From: Acidimicrobiia bacterium
Lineage (GTDB): Bacteria; Actinomycetota; Acidimicrobiia; IMCC26256; JAGNEX01
Length of the DNA: 64,000 bases
Reading direction: 5' to 3'
NCBI GenBank assembly: GCA_020637365.1
Contig: JACJWE010000002.1
Span: 1,238,430-1,302,429, forward strand
The notes under the pieces were generated by a model. That model had not been told where the DNA came from. It was given only the letters and a program-made list of their open reading frames with translations, and did not search any database. How positions within the stretch are numbered: position 1 is the stretch's first letter; each line of letters starts with the position of its first letter. Below are positions 1 through 8,825 of the stretch, in pieces. Made by a program: the position numbers and the translations under genes.

Positions 1-642
1 CTACCAGATGACGTCGTCGCAGCGGCGTTCGCCCTCCGTGACGATGTCACCCGCACACATCAACGAAGAGCAGCGCGCCGAGCAAAGGGCGTTATGGGTG
101 ACCTCGCGAACGAAGCCCTCGAAGCGGCACGAGACGGTTCTGGCGAGCTGCTCCCACCGACGAAGTCGATCGTCGACCGCCTCGCCAACGCCCTCGAACA
201 CCACGCTTCTGCTGTGTTCGTCGGTGCACAGGGCGAAGGTACCGATGCTGACCAGGCGACCGAATGTCCCGAGGCAGCCACCATCACGGCCGCCGTCATC
301 GCTGCGTTCACCGGACGTTTCGAGCGTCACGTTGCCACCGTCGTCGAACACCAGCGTGCCATCGACCCAACAGCTATCCCCAGCGTCATCATCGAGCAAC
401 TGCGTCCATGGAGGACGGAAAACGTCGACGACCTGGTTGCCGACGTCTTGGTCGCCGTGTACGCGGCTGGAATTGTCGACCTCGCGGCACGAACCGGGTC
501 GCCTATCGCATGGGTCTCAACCACCGAGCTCGATTGCGAACATTGCGGCTCGGTTGCGACCGGCGAGCGCACATCCGAATTTGGCTGGAGGCATCCTCCG
601 GTGCACTCGGGCTGCCGTTGCCTACTCGTCTTTGGGTCATGA
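1..642 (+). CDS. Partial protein with phage head-morphogenesis-like Cys/His C-terminus
   Basis: The frame is open from base 1, so the N-terminus lies outside the window; the first ATG inside is at 94. About 213 residues are visible. Most of it is Ala/Val-rich and predicted helical, with no domain I recognise. The last 45 residues hold a CEHCG motif, then FGWRHPPVHSGCRCLLV. This W...CxxC...HPP.H..CRC pattern is typical of the C-terminal part of SPP1 gp7/Mu F-like head morphogenesis (minor capsid) proteins, which suggests a zinc-binding knuckle. No other phage gene is nearby, so it may be a domesticated domain or convergent. The reading frame is well supported by codon use; the function is not known. 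It lies 64 bases upstream of the UPF0182 gene on the same strand. Confidence 0.6.
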   Translation, partial: LPDDVVAAAFALRDDVTRTHQRRAARRAKGVMGDLANEALEAARDGSGELLPPTKSIVDRLANALEHHASAVFVGAQGEGTDADQATECPEAATITAAVIAAFTGRFERHVATVVEHQRAIDPTAIPSVIIEQLRPWRTENVDDLVADVLVAVYAAGIVDLAARTGSPIAWVSTTELDCEHCGSVATGERTSEFGWRHPPVHSGCRCLLVFGS

Positions 643-706
643 CCACAAACGCGTTCTGACGGGTCGATCAGCCCCGTCGGTCGCCAACATCTAGCATTGT
701 GCGCTC

Positions 707-3700
707 ATGACTCGGGCGGCTCAACAACCAACACCCTCAGAACCTCGGCGCCGGACAGCGGCAGCAGTGCTCGGGATCCTCGCTGGCATCCTGCTGGTCT
801 TGGCTCTCAGCCTTCGGACGATTTCGGTTCTTTACACCGACTATCTGTGGTTCGATCACATGAGGCTGGGCTCGGTGTGGTCGGGCCTCATGGGTGCTCG
901 GGTCCTGCCGTCGATCATTCTGTTTATCATCGCCTTCGCCAGTGTCTTGGTGACGCTGCTGGTCGCAGACAGGGTCGCTCCCAAGGAGTTGCCGCCGGGA
1001 CCTGACCGCGAACTCGTGATGAGAGTGCGCGACTTTATGGGTTCTCGCCGCAAGCTCATCTGGACCGGCGTTTCGGTTCTGGTTGCCTTGGTCACCGTTG
1101 CCGGCGTTGCCGATAATTGGAACGAATGGATCCTGTTTCGCAACGGCGGTTCATTCGGAGTCGAGGACCCTCAGTTCGGCAAGGACGTTGGGTTTTATGT
1201 CTTCAAGCTGCCGTTCTATTCGCTGCTGACCGGGTGGTTGTTCAACACGCTGATCATCATTTTCTTGGTGTCGGTCGCGGTTCACTACCTCAACGGCGGT
1301 ATCCGCGTGCAGATTCGACCCGGTGAGTCGCGCTCCACGCCGGCGGTGAAGGCACACCTGTCGGTCGTTCTCGCAGCGATAGCGCTGGTCAGGGCCTTCG
1401 CCTATTACCTCAACCAGTTTGAGCTCAACTTCTCGAGTCGAGGGCGGGTCCAAGGCGCGTCGTTCGCTGACGTCACGGCGCAGCTGCCCGCCTACCGCTT
1501 GCTGATTTTGATTTCGCTCGCCGCAGCGGTGCTGCTCATCATCAACATTCGTCGTCGAGGCTGGGTGCTTCCCGTGATTGCCGTGGCCCTCTGGCTGTTT
1601 GTCTCGGTGGTCGTCGGCGAGATCTATCCAACGGTCGTACAACGATTCCGGGTGTTACCCAACGAGCTCGCAAAAGAAACGCCGTACATCGCACGCAACA
1701 TCGAAGGCACCAGGGCTGCGTATGGCCTCGACCGGGTCGAAACCGAGACATTCGACTACCAGGAAGACCTCGACGCATCCGCGATCAGCGACGCGGGCCA
1801 AACCTTGCTGAACGTCCGGCTTTGGGATCCCGAGTTGGTGCTCAACACCTTTGAACAGCTTCAGGCCGGGCGCCAGTTTTACCAGTTCAACGACCTCGAT
1901 ATTGATCGCTACGACATCAACGGCCAGCTCACCCAAACCGTTCTGGGCGTCCGCGAACTCAACGGTCAAGCAATCCCGTCCGGGTGGCCGTCGCGTCACC
2001 TCGAATTCACCCACGGCTATGGGGTGGCGTTGGCGCCGTCGAATCGCGTTGTCGATGGGCGTCCCGACTTCATGGCAGGTGGCATCCCGGTCGTCTCAGA
2101 AGACATCCCCATCGACGAACCGGCGGTGTACTTCGGCGAGGGAATGAGTGATTACGTCTTGGTCGGAGTCAAACAGGATGAGTTCGACTACCCCGAGGGT
2201 GATTCGAACCGCCGGACCCGATACGACGGCGCGGCCGGTGTGAGCCTGGACGGATGGCTCCGACGAGTCGCCTTTTCCTTCCGGTTCGAAGACCCGTCTC
2301 TCTTCTTGTCGCGGGAGCCTGAGGCGGAGACACGTGTCATCTACCAGCGTGATGTGAAGAATCGGGTGAACGAACTCGCGCCCTTCCTGGACTACGACTC
2401 CGACCCCTATCCCGTCATCGTCGAAGGCAAGATCTATTGGATCGTCGATGGCTATACCACCACCCAGTCCTATCCGTATTCCCAGGGCATCCGGTCGGGT
2501 CGACTCCCCAGCGATTCAGGGCTTCGCAAGCGCGTCAATTACGTGCGCAACTCAGTGAAGGCTGTGGTCGACGCCTACGACGGCACCGTCACGCTGTACG
2601 CCGTCGATGATGACGACCCGATCCTGCGCGCATACCGCAAAGCCTTTCCCAGCCTCTTCACCGACGGTGACGAGGTCCCTGAGGAGCTGGCTGCACACTT
2701 CCGCTATCCAGAGGATCTGTTCCGTATCCAGACCGATGTGTATCGGGAGTACCACCAGACCGATCCTCAGATCTTCTACGCCGAGACCGACCTGTGGGAG
2801 ATTGCGCAGAACCCCGATGTCGGCGAGATACGGACCCGCTCCACCTCATCGTCGGGCGGCTCTGGAGGCACGGTCACCGTCGCATCATCCGACGCCGATT
2901 CGGTTACGGGCGACATCTCGTCGTCGGCCGCGCGTATGGACCCGTATTACTTGTTCATGCGACTGCCGGGTCAGGAAGCTGACGAGTTTGTCCTCTCTCA
3001 GCCGTTTGTGCCGTCGGTCAGTGGAAATCAGCGGGATCTGGGGAACCTGTTGTCGTTTGTCGTCGCGCGTTCCGATCCGGGGCATTACGGCGAAATCGTC
3101 AGCTACACCATGCCCAAGGATGAAACGGTTCCCGGTCCGGCACAGGTCAACAACGTCATCGCCAACCAGACCGAAATTTCGTCTCAGATCTCGTTGCTCA
3201 ACCAGCAGGGATCGAAGGTGATCCAGGGCAGTTTGCAGATCGTCCCGGTGGGTGACTCGATCCTGTACGTACGTCCGCTCTACGTCCAGGGCGAGGGAGA
3301 TGCCGCATTCCCCGAACTGGAGTTTGTCGTCGTGGTCTACGCGGGCGACGCGGTCTTTGACACGACCCTCGAAGGAGCTATCTCGCAGCTCTTCGGCCCC
3401 GAAGCCGCGCTTAGCGGGTCAGCTGAAGACCAGACGGACACACCGACGGAATCGCCCGACCAGACCGATGCGCAGCGACTGAGCTCTATCCTGAACGATG
3501 CGCGCGCAGCGCAGCGTCGAGCGGACGAGGCCCTCGCCGCTGGCGATCTGGGTGGCTATCAGGACGCTGTGGACGAGGTCGGCGAACTCCTCGACGATGC
3601 CTCACGGGTCGCCGGTCGAATCGTCGACGGAACCGATGCCAGCGGGCCGGCGGCCGATACCGACTCCTCAGCAAGTACCGAGCCGAGCGACACGACGTCG

Positions 3701-3838
3701 CCATCTCAGATTGCGCCCGAACCAGACCCGGCCAGTGACCTACCCACCGTCGGCGGTGAGGGCGATGGGACAGCAGCGTCGACCAGTTCGACAACGGTCT
3801 CATCAGATGATCGAACCATTTCGACCGAGTCAAACTGA
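707..3838 (+). CDS. UPF0182 family large membrane protein
   Basis: The 1043-residue protein matches the actinobacterial and cyanobacterial UPF0182 family in length and order. The N-terminal ~320 residues contain about seven hydrophobic segments (for example near residues 20-40, 60-85, 115-135, 160-190, 215-235, 260-275 and 285-305). A large soluble, presumably extracytoplasmic, domain follows with family-like stretches such as the region around YPYSQGIRSGRLP and the DPYYLFMRLPG segment. The final ~130 residues are an Asp/Ser/Thr/Pro-rich low-complexity tail with a short helical segment (ILNDARAAQRRADEALAAGD). The molecular function of the family is unknown. The start is ATG with no obvious Shine-Dalgarno; a TAGCAT hexamer lies 9 bases before it, so a very short or absent leader is possible. 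It is monocistronic or follows the partial gene upstream. Confidence 0.93.
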   Translation: MTRAAQQPTPSEPRRRTAAAVLGILAGILLVLALSLRTISVLYTDYLWFDHMRLGSVWSGLMGARVLPSIILFIIAFASVLVTLLVADRVAPKELPPGPDRELVMRVRDFMGSRRKLIWTGVSVLVALVTVAGVADNWNEWILFRNGGSFGVEDPQFGKDVGFYVFKLPFYSLLTGWLFNTLIIIFLVSVAVHYLNGGIRVQIRPGESRSTPAVKAHLSVVLAAIALVRAFAYYLNQFELNFSSRGRVQGASFADVTAQLPAYRLLILISLAAAVLLIINIRRRGWVLPVIAVALWLFVSVVVGEIYPTVVQRFRVLPNELAKETPYIARNIEGTRAAYGLDRVETETFDYQEDLDASAISDAGQTLLNVRLWDPELVLNTFEQLQAGRQFYQFNDLDIDRYDINGQLTQTVLGVRELNGQAIPSGWPSRHLEFTHGYGVALAPSNRVVDGRPDFMAGGIPVVSEDIPIDEPAVYFGEGMSDYVLVGVKQDEFDYPEGDSNRRTRYDGAAGVSLDGWLRRVAFSFRFEDPSLFLSREPEAETRVIYQRDVKNRVNELAPFLDYDSDPYPVIVEGKIYWIVDGYTTTQSYPYSQGIRSGRLPSDSGLRKRVNYVRNSVKAVVDAYDGTVTLYAVDDDDPILRAYRKAFPSLFTDGDEVPEELAAHFRYPEDLFRIQTDVYREYHQTDPQIFYAETDLWEIAQNPDVGEIRTRSTSSSGGSGGTVTVASSDADSVTGDISSSAARMDPYYLFMRLPGQEADEFVLSQPFVPSVSGNQRDLGNLLSFVVARSDPGHYGEIVSYTMPKDETVPGPAQVNNVIANQTEISSQISLLNQQGSKVIQGSLQIVPVGDSILYVRPLYVQGEGDAAFPELEFVVVVYAGDAVFDTTLEGAISQLFGPEAALSGSAEDQTDTPTESPDQTDAQRLSSILNDARAAQRRADEALAAGDLGGYQDAVDEVGELLDDASRVAGRIVDGTDASGPAADTDSSASTEPSDTTSPSQIAPEPDPASDLPTVGGEGDGTAASTSSTTVSSDDRTISTESN

Positions 3839-3912
3839 TTCTCGGTACATCGTCCGTCCCCTGGCATGTCGTCGGAACGCTCTGACCGTGCTGGGTTGCG
3901 GGGCGCGCGGAA

Positions 3913-3942
3913 TTGATCCGGTCTATCCCTAATTAATACACT
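3913..3942 (+). promoter_or_regulatory. Predicted promoter of the sufB operon
   Basis: TTGATC at 3913-3918 and TACACT at 3937-3942 are spaced by 18 bases in a locally AT-richer stretch. Transcription would start near 3949, giving sufB a leader of about 95 bases. The sequence ACACT-cagag-TTGGA overlapping the -10 is only a half-match to an inverted repeat, so no repressor site is claimed. Confidence 0.45.
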
Positions 3943-4043
3943 CAGAGTTGGAAAAATTAGGTGCGCAGCATCGTGATGAGCTCACTTCTGCTCGGCTGCC
4001 GCCGCCTTCAGTTGCCCGAAAGGGCGTTGGGAGTCTGAGGAAC

Positions 4044-5447
4044 ATGGCCGATACAGCCGTAGACCTGGGCAAATACAAGCTCGGTTGGGCCGATCCTGAG
4101 GACTACGCGTACAAGCCGCAAAAGGGCTTGTCGATCGACGTGATTCAGGACATGTCCGATATGAAGGGCGAGCCTGAGTGGATGCGCAAGTTCCGCTTAC
4201 GCTCGCTGAAGACCTTCGAGCGCAAGCCCATGTTGCCGTGGTTCGCCAACAACATGCCCGAACTCGATTTTGACGACATCTATTACTACATCAAGCCAAA
4301 GATCGACGGGGTTGCTGACGACTGGGACATGGTTCCAGAGTCGATCAAGGACACCTACGAAAAGCTTGGGATCCCCGAAGCGGAGCGTAAGTTCTTGGCG
4401 GGGGCGACCGCTCAGTACGAATCCGAGGTGGTCTACCACCGCAATCGTGAAGACCTTGCTGCACAAGGCATCATCTTCTGTGATATGGACACCGCAGTCC
4501 GGGATCATCCCGAACTCGTCCAGAAGTACTTCGGTTCAGTCATTCCTCCCAACGACAATAAGTTTGCAGCTCTGAACTCGGCGGTTTGGTCGGGCGGATC
4601 CTTCATCTATGTGCCGCCGGGCGTGCAGGTCGATCAACCGCTCCAAGCCTATTTCCGTATCAACGCCGAAAATGCGGGACAGTTCGAACGCACCCTGATC
4701 ATCGCTGACGCTGGGGCTTCGGTGCACTACGTCGAAGGTTGTTCGGCCCCGGTATACAGCTCGGATTCGCTGCACTCTGCCGTCGTCGAGCTCGTGGCGC
4801 TTGAAGGCGCGTCGATCCAGTATTCGACGATCCAGAACTGGTCGTCCAACGTCTTCAACTTGGTGACCAAACGCGCCCGGGCCGAGGCTGAGTCGAAGGT
4901 GACATGGATCGACGGCAACCTTGGTTCCAAGCTCACCATGAAGTACCCAGCGGTCTACCTGATGGGTCCTAAGGCGCACGGCGAAGTCATTTCGGTCGCG
5001 TTCGCTGGGCGGGGGATGCACCAAGACGCGGGCGCGAAGATGGTGCACGCAGCACCCGAGACGACGTCGCTGATCGAGTCCAAATCGATTTCCAAGGATG
5101 GCGGACGTTCGACGTACCGCGGCTTGGTGCGGGTTGACGAAGGCGCGACAAATGTGCGCTCCAACGTCCGGTGCGATGCCCTGATCCTCGACGGTGATTC
5201 CCGGTCCGATACGTATCCGTATCAGGAGATTTACGAGCGCAACGTCCGCATCGAACACGAGGCGACGGTCTCCAAAGTCGGTGAAGACCAGCTCTTCTAT
5301 CTGATGAGCCGCGGTCTTACCGAGCCCGAAGCGACTGCCCTCGTCGTCAATGGGTTCATCGAGCCGGTCACGCGTACGCTGCCGATGGAATATGCGGTGG
5401 AGCTTTCTCGCCTGGTCGAACTCTCGATGGAAGGCGCAGTCGGCTGA
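4044..5447 (+). CDS. sufB: Fe-S cluster assembly protein SufB
   Basis: SufB is the scaffold subunit of the cytoplasmic SufBC2D complex that receives sulfur from SufS/SufU and builds [4Fe-4S] clusters. The 467-residue product from ATG 4044 has the usual length. The open frame extends 32 codons upstream to a TTG, but MADTAVDLGKYKLGW is the expected N-terminus and GAGGA precedes the ATG. Family hallmarks include WMRKFRLRSLKTFE near the N-terminus, the VWSGGSFIYVPPGV beta-helix core, YVEGCSAP with the conserved Cys, and the C-terminal YPYQEIYERNVRIEHEATVSKV block. It heads the + strand suf cluster: sufD begins 78 bases downstream, then a Rieske protein and sufC. Confidence 0.97.
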   Translation: MADTAVDLGKYKLGWADPEDYAYKPQKGLSIDVIQDMSDMKGEPEWMRKFRLRSLKTFERKPMLPWFANNMPELDFDDIYYYIKPKIDGVADDWDMVPESIKDTYEKLGIPEAERKFLAGATAQYESEVVYHRNREDLAAQGIIFCDMDTAVRDHPELVQKYFGSVIPPNDNKFAALNSAVWSGGSFIYVPPGVQVDQPLQAYFRINAENAGQFERTLIIADAGASVHYVEGCSAPVYSSDSLHSAVVELVALEGASIQYSTIQNWSSNVFNLVTKRARAEAESKVTWIDGNLGSKLTMKYPAVYLMGPKAHGEVISVAFAGRGMHQDAGAKMVHAAPETTSLIESKSISKDGGRSTYRGLVRVDEGATNVRSNVRCDALILDGDSRSDTYPYQEIYERNVRIEHEATVSKVGEDQLFYLMSRGLTEPEATALVVNGFIEPVTRTLPMEYAVELSRLVELSMEGAVG

Positions 5448-5525
5448 CGCCCAGCACCGCGCCTCCAACAAGCGCTACCGAGTGCCCGCTTCTAATCGCA
5501 ACACACAACGTCGAGGAACGAGACG

Positions 5526-6803
5526 ATGATCCCCGAGAGCTTTTCCGAAGATGTCGTTCAGTCGCTTCGGGGTCCTGAGTGGCTAGCAAAACGACGTGCC
5601 GAGGCTTACCGCCGGTGGGAAGCCATGCCTCAGCCGTCGAGCGCGGATGAGATTTGGCGGTATTCCCGAATCGATGACTTCGATCTAGGCAGCTACCGGC
5701 CTGCGCACATCACCGAGTTCGACCGTGATGGCGTTTCGGCATGCAGCGCTCTCGCAGTAGAACTCGGAGATTCGCCGGTCGGCACGGTGTGGGTGCACAA
5801 CGGGCGGGTTCTCGAAGCGACGGTGCAAGAGATGTGGGCCGAGGCGGGGGTTCGAATCGGTGAGGCAGAGGGCGCTGCGCCAGACGCGTTGGGGATCGGC
5901 ACCGACGCTAGCCCCGATTGGTTCAGCCTCCTGAACGACGCGATGACCCCGGCAGTCGTCCACGTCGAGGTTCCGCCAGGTGTGTTCCTGGGAGGCCCCA
6001 TCAAGATTTTGCATTGGGCGGACGGCGAAGGGGCGGCCGGTTTTCCGCGGGTGGTCATCGACGTCGGCGAAGGCGCCGATGTTCAGGTGCTCGAAGTCTT
6101 CTTATCGTCGCCGGAGCGGTCGTTGTCGGTGCCGGTTACCGAATGTCGAGTCTGCCCCGGTGGACGGCTCAACTACCTCGCGGTCCAACGAGCAGAAAAG
6201 TCGGCGTGGCAAGTCGGCTTCTGGCGCGCATCCCTTGATCGCGACGCCGTCGCGTCGTTTGGTGCCGTCACTTTGGGCGGGAGCTACGCACGCCTCAGGG
6301 CCGAGGTCGCGCTCGAAGGTCGGGGAGCCGATGCCACACTCTCAGCCGCCTACCTCGGCGGCGGCGACCAGATGATCGACCTGCGCACGCTGCAGGACCA
6401 CATCGCCGAGCAGACGACGAGCAGCCTGACGTTCAAAGGCGCCGTTGCTCAGAGCAGCGAATCGGTGTACTCCGGGCTGATCCGCGTGGGTCCCGATGCC
6501 GACAAATCAAGTGCCCATCAATCAAATGTGACCTTGAAACTGTCCCCCGATTCCCTCGCTGAATCCGTGCCGAATCTCGAGATCGAAACCGATGATGTCC
6601 AGTGCTCCCACGCATCGGCCATCGGCCCGGTCGACGAGCAACTGCGGTACTACCTCGAAACACGAGGTATTCCGGCCGCACGTGCCGAAGAGGTAATCGT
6701 CCGAGGCTTCTTCCACGACATTTTTACCAATCTGCCGTTGCGTCTCACCGGTGGACGCTTGGACGCTGCGGTCCAACAAGTGTTGCAAGAGGCGCTCTCA
6801 TGA
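5526..6803 (+). CDS. sufD: Fe-S cluster assembly protein SufD
   Basis: SufD is the SufB paralogue that forms the heterodimeric core of SufBC2D. The 425-residue product starts at ATG 5526, preceded by GAGGAACGAGACG. The N-terminal part carries the loosely conserved EIWRYSRIDDFD segment. The C-terminal half has the beta-helix and the typical SufD end: SSVYSGLIRVG, DVQCSHASAIGPVDEQLRYYLETRGI and EVIVRGFFHDIF, including the conserved HASA motif with the interface His. It overlaps the Rieske gene by four bases (ATGA), which indicates translational coupling. Confidence 0.95.
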   Translation: MIPESFSEDVVQSLRGPEWLAKRRAEAYRRWEAMPQPSSADEIWRYSRIDDFDLGSYRPAHITEFDRDGVSACSALAVELGDSPVGTVWVHNGRVLEATVQEMWAEAGVRIGEAEGAAPDALGIGTDASPDWFSLLNDAMTPAVVHVEVPPGVFLGGPIKILHWADGEGAAGFPRVVIDVGEGADVQVLEVFLSSPERSLSVPVTECRVCPGGRLNYLAVQRAEKSAWQVGFWRASLDRDAVASFGAVTLGGSYARLRAEVALEGRGADATLSAAYLGGGDQMIDLRTLQDHIAEQTTSSLTFKGAVAQSSESVYSGLIRVGPDADKSSAHQSNVTLKLSPDSLAESVPNLEIETDDVQCSHASAIGPVDEQLRYYLETRGIPAARAEEVIVRGFFHDIFTNLPLRLTGGRLDAAVQQVLQEALS

Positions 6804-7111
6804 TCGAGCTCTGTTCTCTCAACGACATTCCGGATCCCGGGTCTATCCGCGTCGACAAGGACGGTCTTCGACTGGTCGTCGTCCGCATCGGCGACGACGT
6901 CTGGGCAATGAACGACCGATGCACCCACGCAGAGGCGTCTCTTGCCGAGGGCGAACTGTGGATCGAAGAACGCGAAATCGAATGTCCGCGGCATGGCTCG
7001 ACGTTCGACCTCGATAACGGTGTGCCACAAAGCTTGCCCGCCACGCAGCCTGCTGCGACGTACCAGGTCGTTGTTATCAACGGCCTGGTCAACATCGTGG
7101 TTCCTGGCTAG
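6800..7111 (+). CDS. Rieske [2Fe-2S] ferredoxin of the suf cluster
   Basis: This 103-residue protein has both Rieske ligand pairs: C41-x-H43 in the CTH motif and C62-x2-H65 in CPRH, followed by GSTFDLDNG. It is a small NirD/dioxygenase-ferredoxin type domain with no membrane anchor, so it is cytoplasmic. The ATG at 6800 overlaps the sufD stop; a longer reading from 6602 is only a shadow of sufD. A Rieske ferredoxin between sufD and sufC is a recurring arrangement in actinobacteria. A role as electron donor or as a repaired/assembled substrate of the Suf machinery is inference from position. Confidence 0.92.
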   Translation: MIELCSLNDIPDPGSIRVDKDGLRLVVVRIGDDVWAMNDRCTHAEASLAEGELWIEEREIECPRHGSTFDLDNGVPQSLPATQPAATYQVVVINGLVNIVVPG

Positions 7112-7171
7112 TCATGTCCACAGCCGACTTGAACTGTTCGGTGGGCCCAAAACTAAGGAAGAGCTGCGACC

Positions 7172-7911
7172 ATGGCAGTCTTAACGATTGACGAGCTGAC
7201 CGCACGGGTGCGTGGGACCGATATCCTCAAAGGGGTTTCGCTGCAGATTCGCTCGGGTGAAGTTGATGTGTTGATGGGCCCTAACGGATCGGGAAAGTCG
7301 ACATTGGCGCACGTACTGATGGGCAACCCGGCCTACGAGGTCACGGGTGGTTCGGTGACCTTTGACGACCACGACGTTTTGTCGCTCGATCCCGCAGAGC
7401 GGGCTCAGCTCGGCTTGTTTGCTGCGCTCCAGTACCCAAATGAGCTGCCGGGTGTCACGCTCACCGAGCTGATGACCACCGTCTATCAAGAACGTGGCTG
7501 GGATAGCGCCGATATCGACTCGGCGGTGCGCTCAGAGGCTGCAGCGGTGAACCTCCGCGGCGACCTGCTCGATCGCTCGGTGAATGTCGGTTTTTCTGGA
7601 GGTGAGAAGAAGCGTGCCGAGACGGTCCAGCTGGTTCTTTCCCGCCCCGCATCGCCATCCTGGACGAAATTGACTCGGGGCTCGACGTCGATGCTCTGTC
7701 CGACGTGTCCACTCGGATCGAAGCCTTGACCAACGACGAAGACGGCGACGGCCCACTCGGGGTTTTAGCTATCACGCATTACACGCGGCTTTTGAACGAA
7801 CTGCGGGGAGACCGGGTGCATGTCTTTGTGAACGGGCGAATCGTGCGGACCGGCGGTCCCGAACTCGCAGATGAACTCGAAGAGGTCGGCTACGAAGCCA
7901 TGGCGTCATAG
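7172..7911 (+). pseudogene. sufC: SufC ATPase, disrupted by a one-base deletion
   Basis: SufC is the ABC-type ATPase of SufBC2D. Codons from ATG 7172 give Walker A GPNGSGKST and signature FSGGEKKRAETVQL, but the frame then runs into unrelated residues and stops at 7729. One frame over, RIAILDEIDSGLDVDAL (Walker B and D-loop) continues to ITHYTRLL and the C-terminus at 7911. Restoring one C in the run at 7645-7648 gives a normal 246-residue SufC. As written, the product lacks Walker B, the D-loop and the switch His. GGAAGAG precedes the start. An intact second sufC lies at 11932-12771. The break is either base-calling error or a real recent lesion; the downstream half shows no decay, which favours error. 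Confidence 0.9.
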
Positions 7912-8088
7912 CGGGGCGGTACGTTTCTAGAGATACTGAGGGCGGGCGGCGTCAATCATCGGGATGGCCGACTTCTGGGACGCCCGGCATCGTGCTGGTT
8001 CGGTGCCTTGAGCATGACGACTGCAACCAGCGGCGCTGCACACAAGTACGATTCCTTGGATCGTTGCTCGATCAAAGGAAACCGTGCC

Positions 8089-8724
8089 GTGAGTTCAGGA
8101 TCCGAAGTTGCCCAGGCAGAACGTACAGCTCTCTGCGACTTGTTTGTTCGGGTCGGGCCAGAGGCGCCGACGCTGTCTGGCGATTGGAAGACAGAGGATC
8201 TAGCGGCGCACCTTTACGTTCGGGAACGCAAACCCTTTGGCGCGATGGGCATTTTGGTCAAACGCTTCGAAGCGCGCACCGAAAAGGTCATGGCCGATGT
8301 CCTCGCATCGAAGGGATACCTTGGCACAGTCGAGGCGGTTCGCAACGGTCCACCCGCGCTGCTCAAGCCGCTCGACGGAATGATCAACCCGATCGAGTTC
8401 TTCGTTCACCACGAAGATGTTCGGCGCGGTTCTGGTCAAGCGCCAGCCCGAGAGTTGGGTGGGGAGGCCGATGTCCTCTGGAAGCTGCTTCCACGATTCT
8501 CCAAGGCACTGGTGCGTGGACTGAGCGACATCGAGCTGAGCGTTCGCCGCATCGACAACGGCGACACGGTCAAGCTGCGGTCCGGTTCGCAGCCGGTCAC
8601 GATCACCGGCGAAGTCGGCGAGATCGTCCTGTACCTCTACGGCCGAAAGTCGGTTGCCAGAGTCGAACTCGATGGTTCCCATGCGGCCACCGGTATCGTC
8701 TCGGGCACCGCTATGGGGCTATGA
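8089..8724 (+). CDS. TIGR03085 family protein (DinB/mycothiol-dependent maleylpyruvate isomerase-like)
   Basis: The 211-residue product fits the actinobacterial TIGR03085 family, a branch of the DinB/MDMPI metal-binding fold that often uses mycothiol. The N-terminus QAERTALCDLFVRVGPEAPTL and the WKTEDLAAHLYVRERKP segment contain the conserved His of the fold (LAAHL). The FFVHHEDVRRG motif carries the other candidate metal ligands. GTG 8089 is chosen because AAAGGA lies 9 bases upstream and the family begins here; a longer in-frame start at 8008 would add 27 unlikely residues. The substrate is unknown. It sits between the two suf blocks without obvious functional connection. Confidence 0.85.
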   Translation: MSSGSEVAQAERTALCDLFVRVGPEAPTLSGDWKTEDLAAHLYVRERKPFGAMGILVKRFEARTEKVMADVLASKGYLGTVEAVRNGPPALLKPLDGMINPIEFFVHHEDVRRGSGQAPARELGGEADVLWKLLPRFSKALVRGLSDIELSVRRIDNGDTVKLRSGSQPVTITGEVGEIVLYLYGRKSVARVELDGSHAATGIVSGTAMGL

Positions 8725-8825
8725 CCTGGGTTGGAACGGCGACGCCCTTGCCGCGACTACATCACCGTGGTCTGCTGACAGGGCCCTCTATGGAAAGTCG
8801 GATCTGTCAGCAGACGAAGCGCTCG

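Noticed and set aside
3937..3956. Possible SufR-type inverted repeat over the sufB -10
   Set aside because: Only one half-site (ACACT) is convincing and no sufR gene is present in the window.
4536..5471. 311-residue open frame antisense to sufB
   Set aside because: A shadow of a strongly conserved gene.
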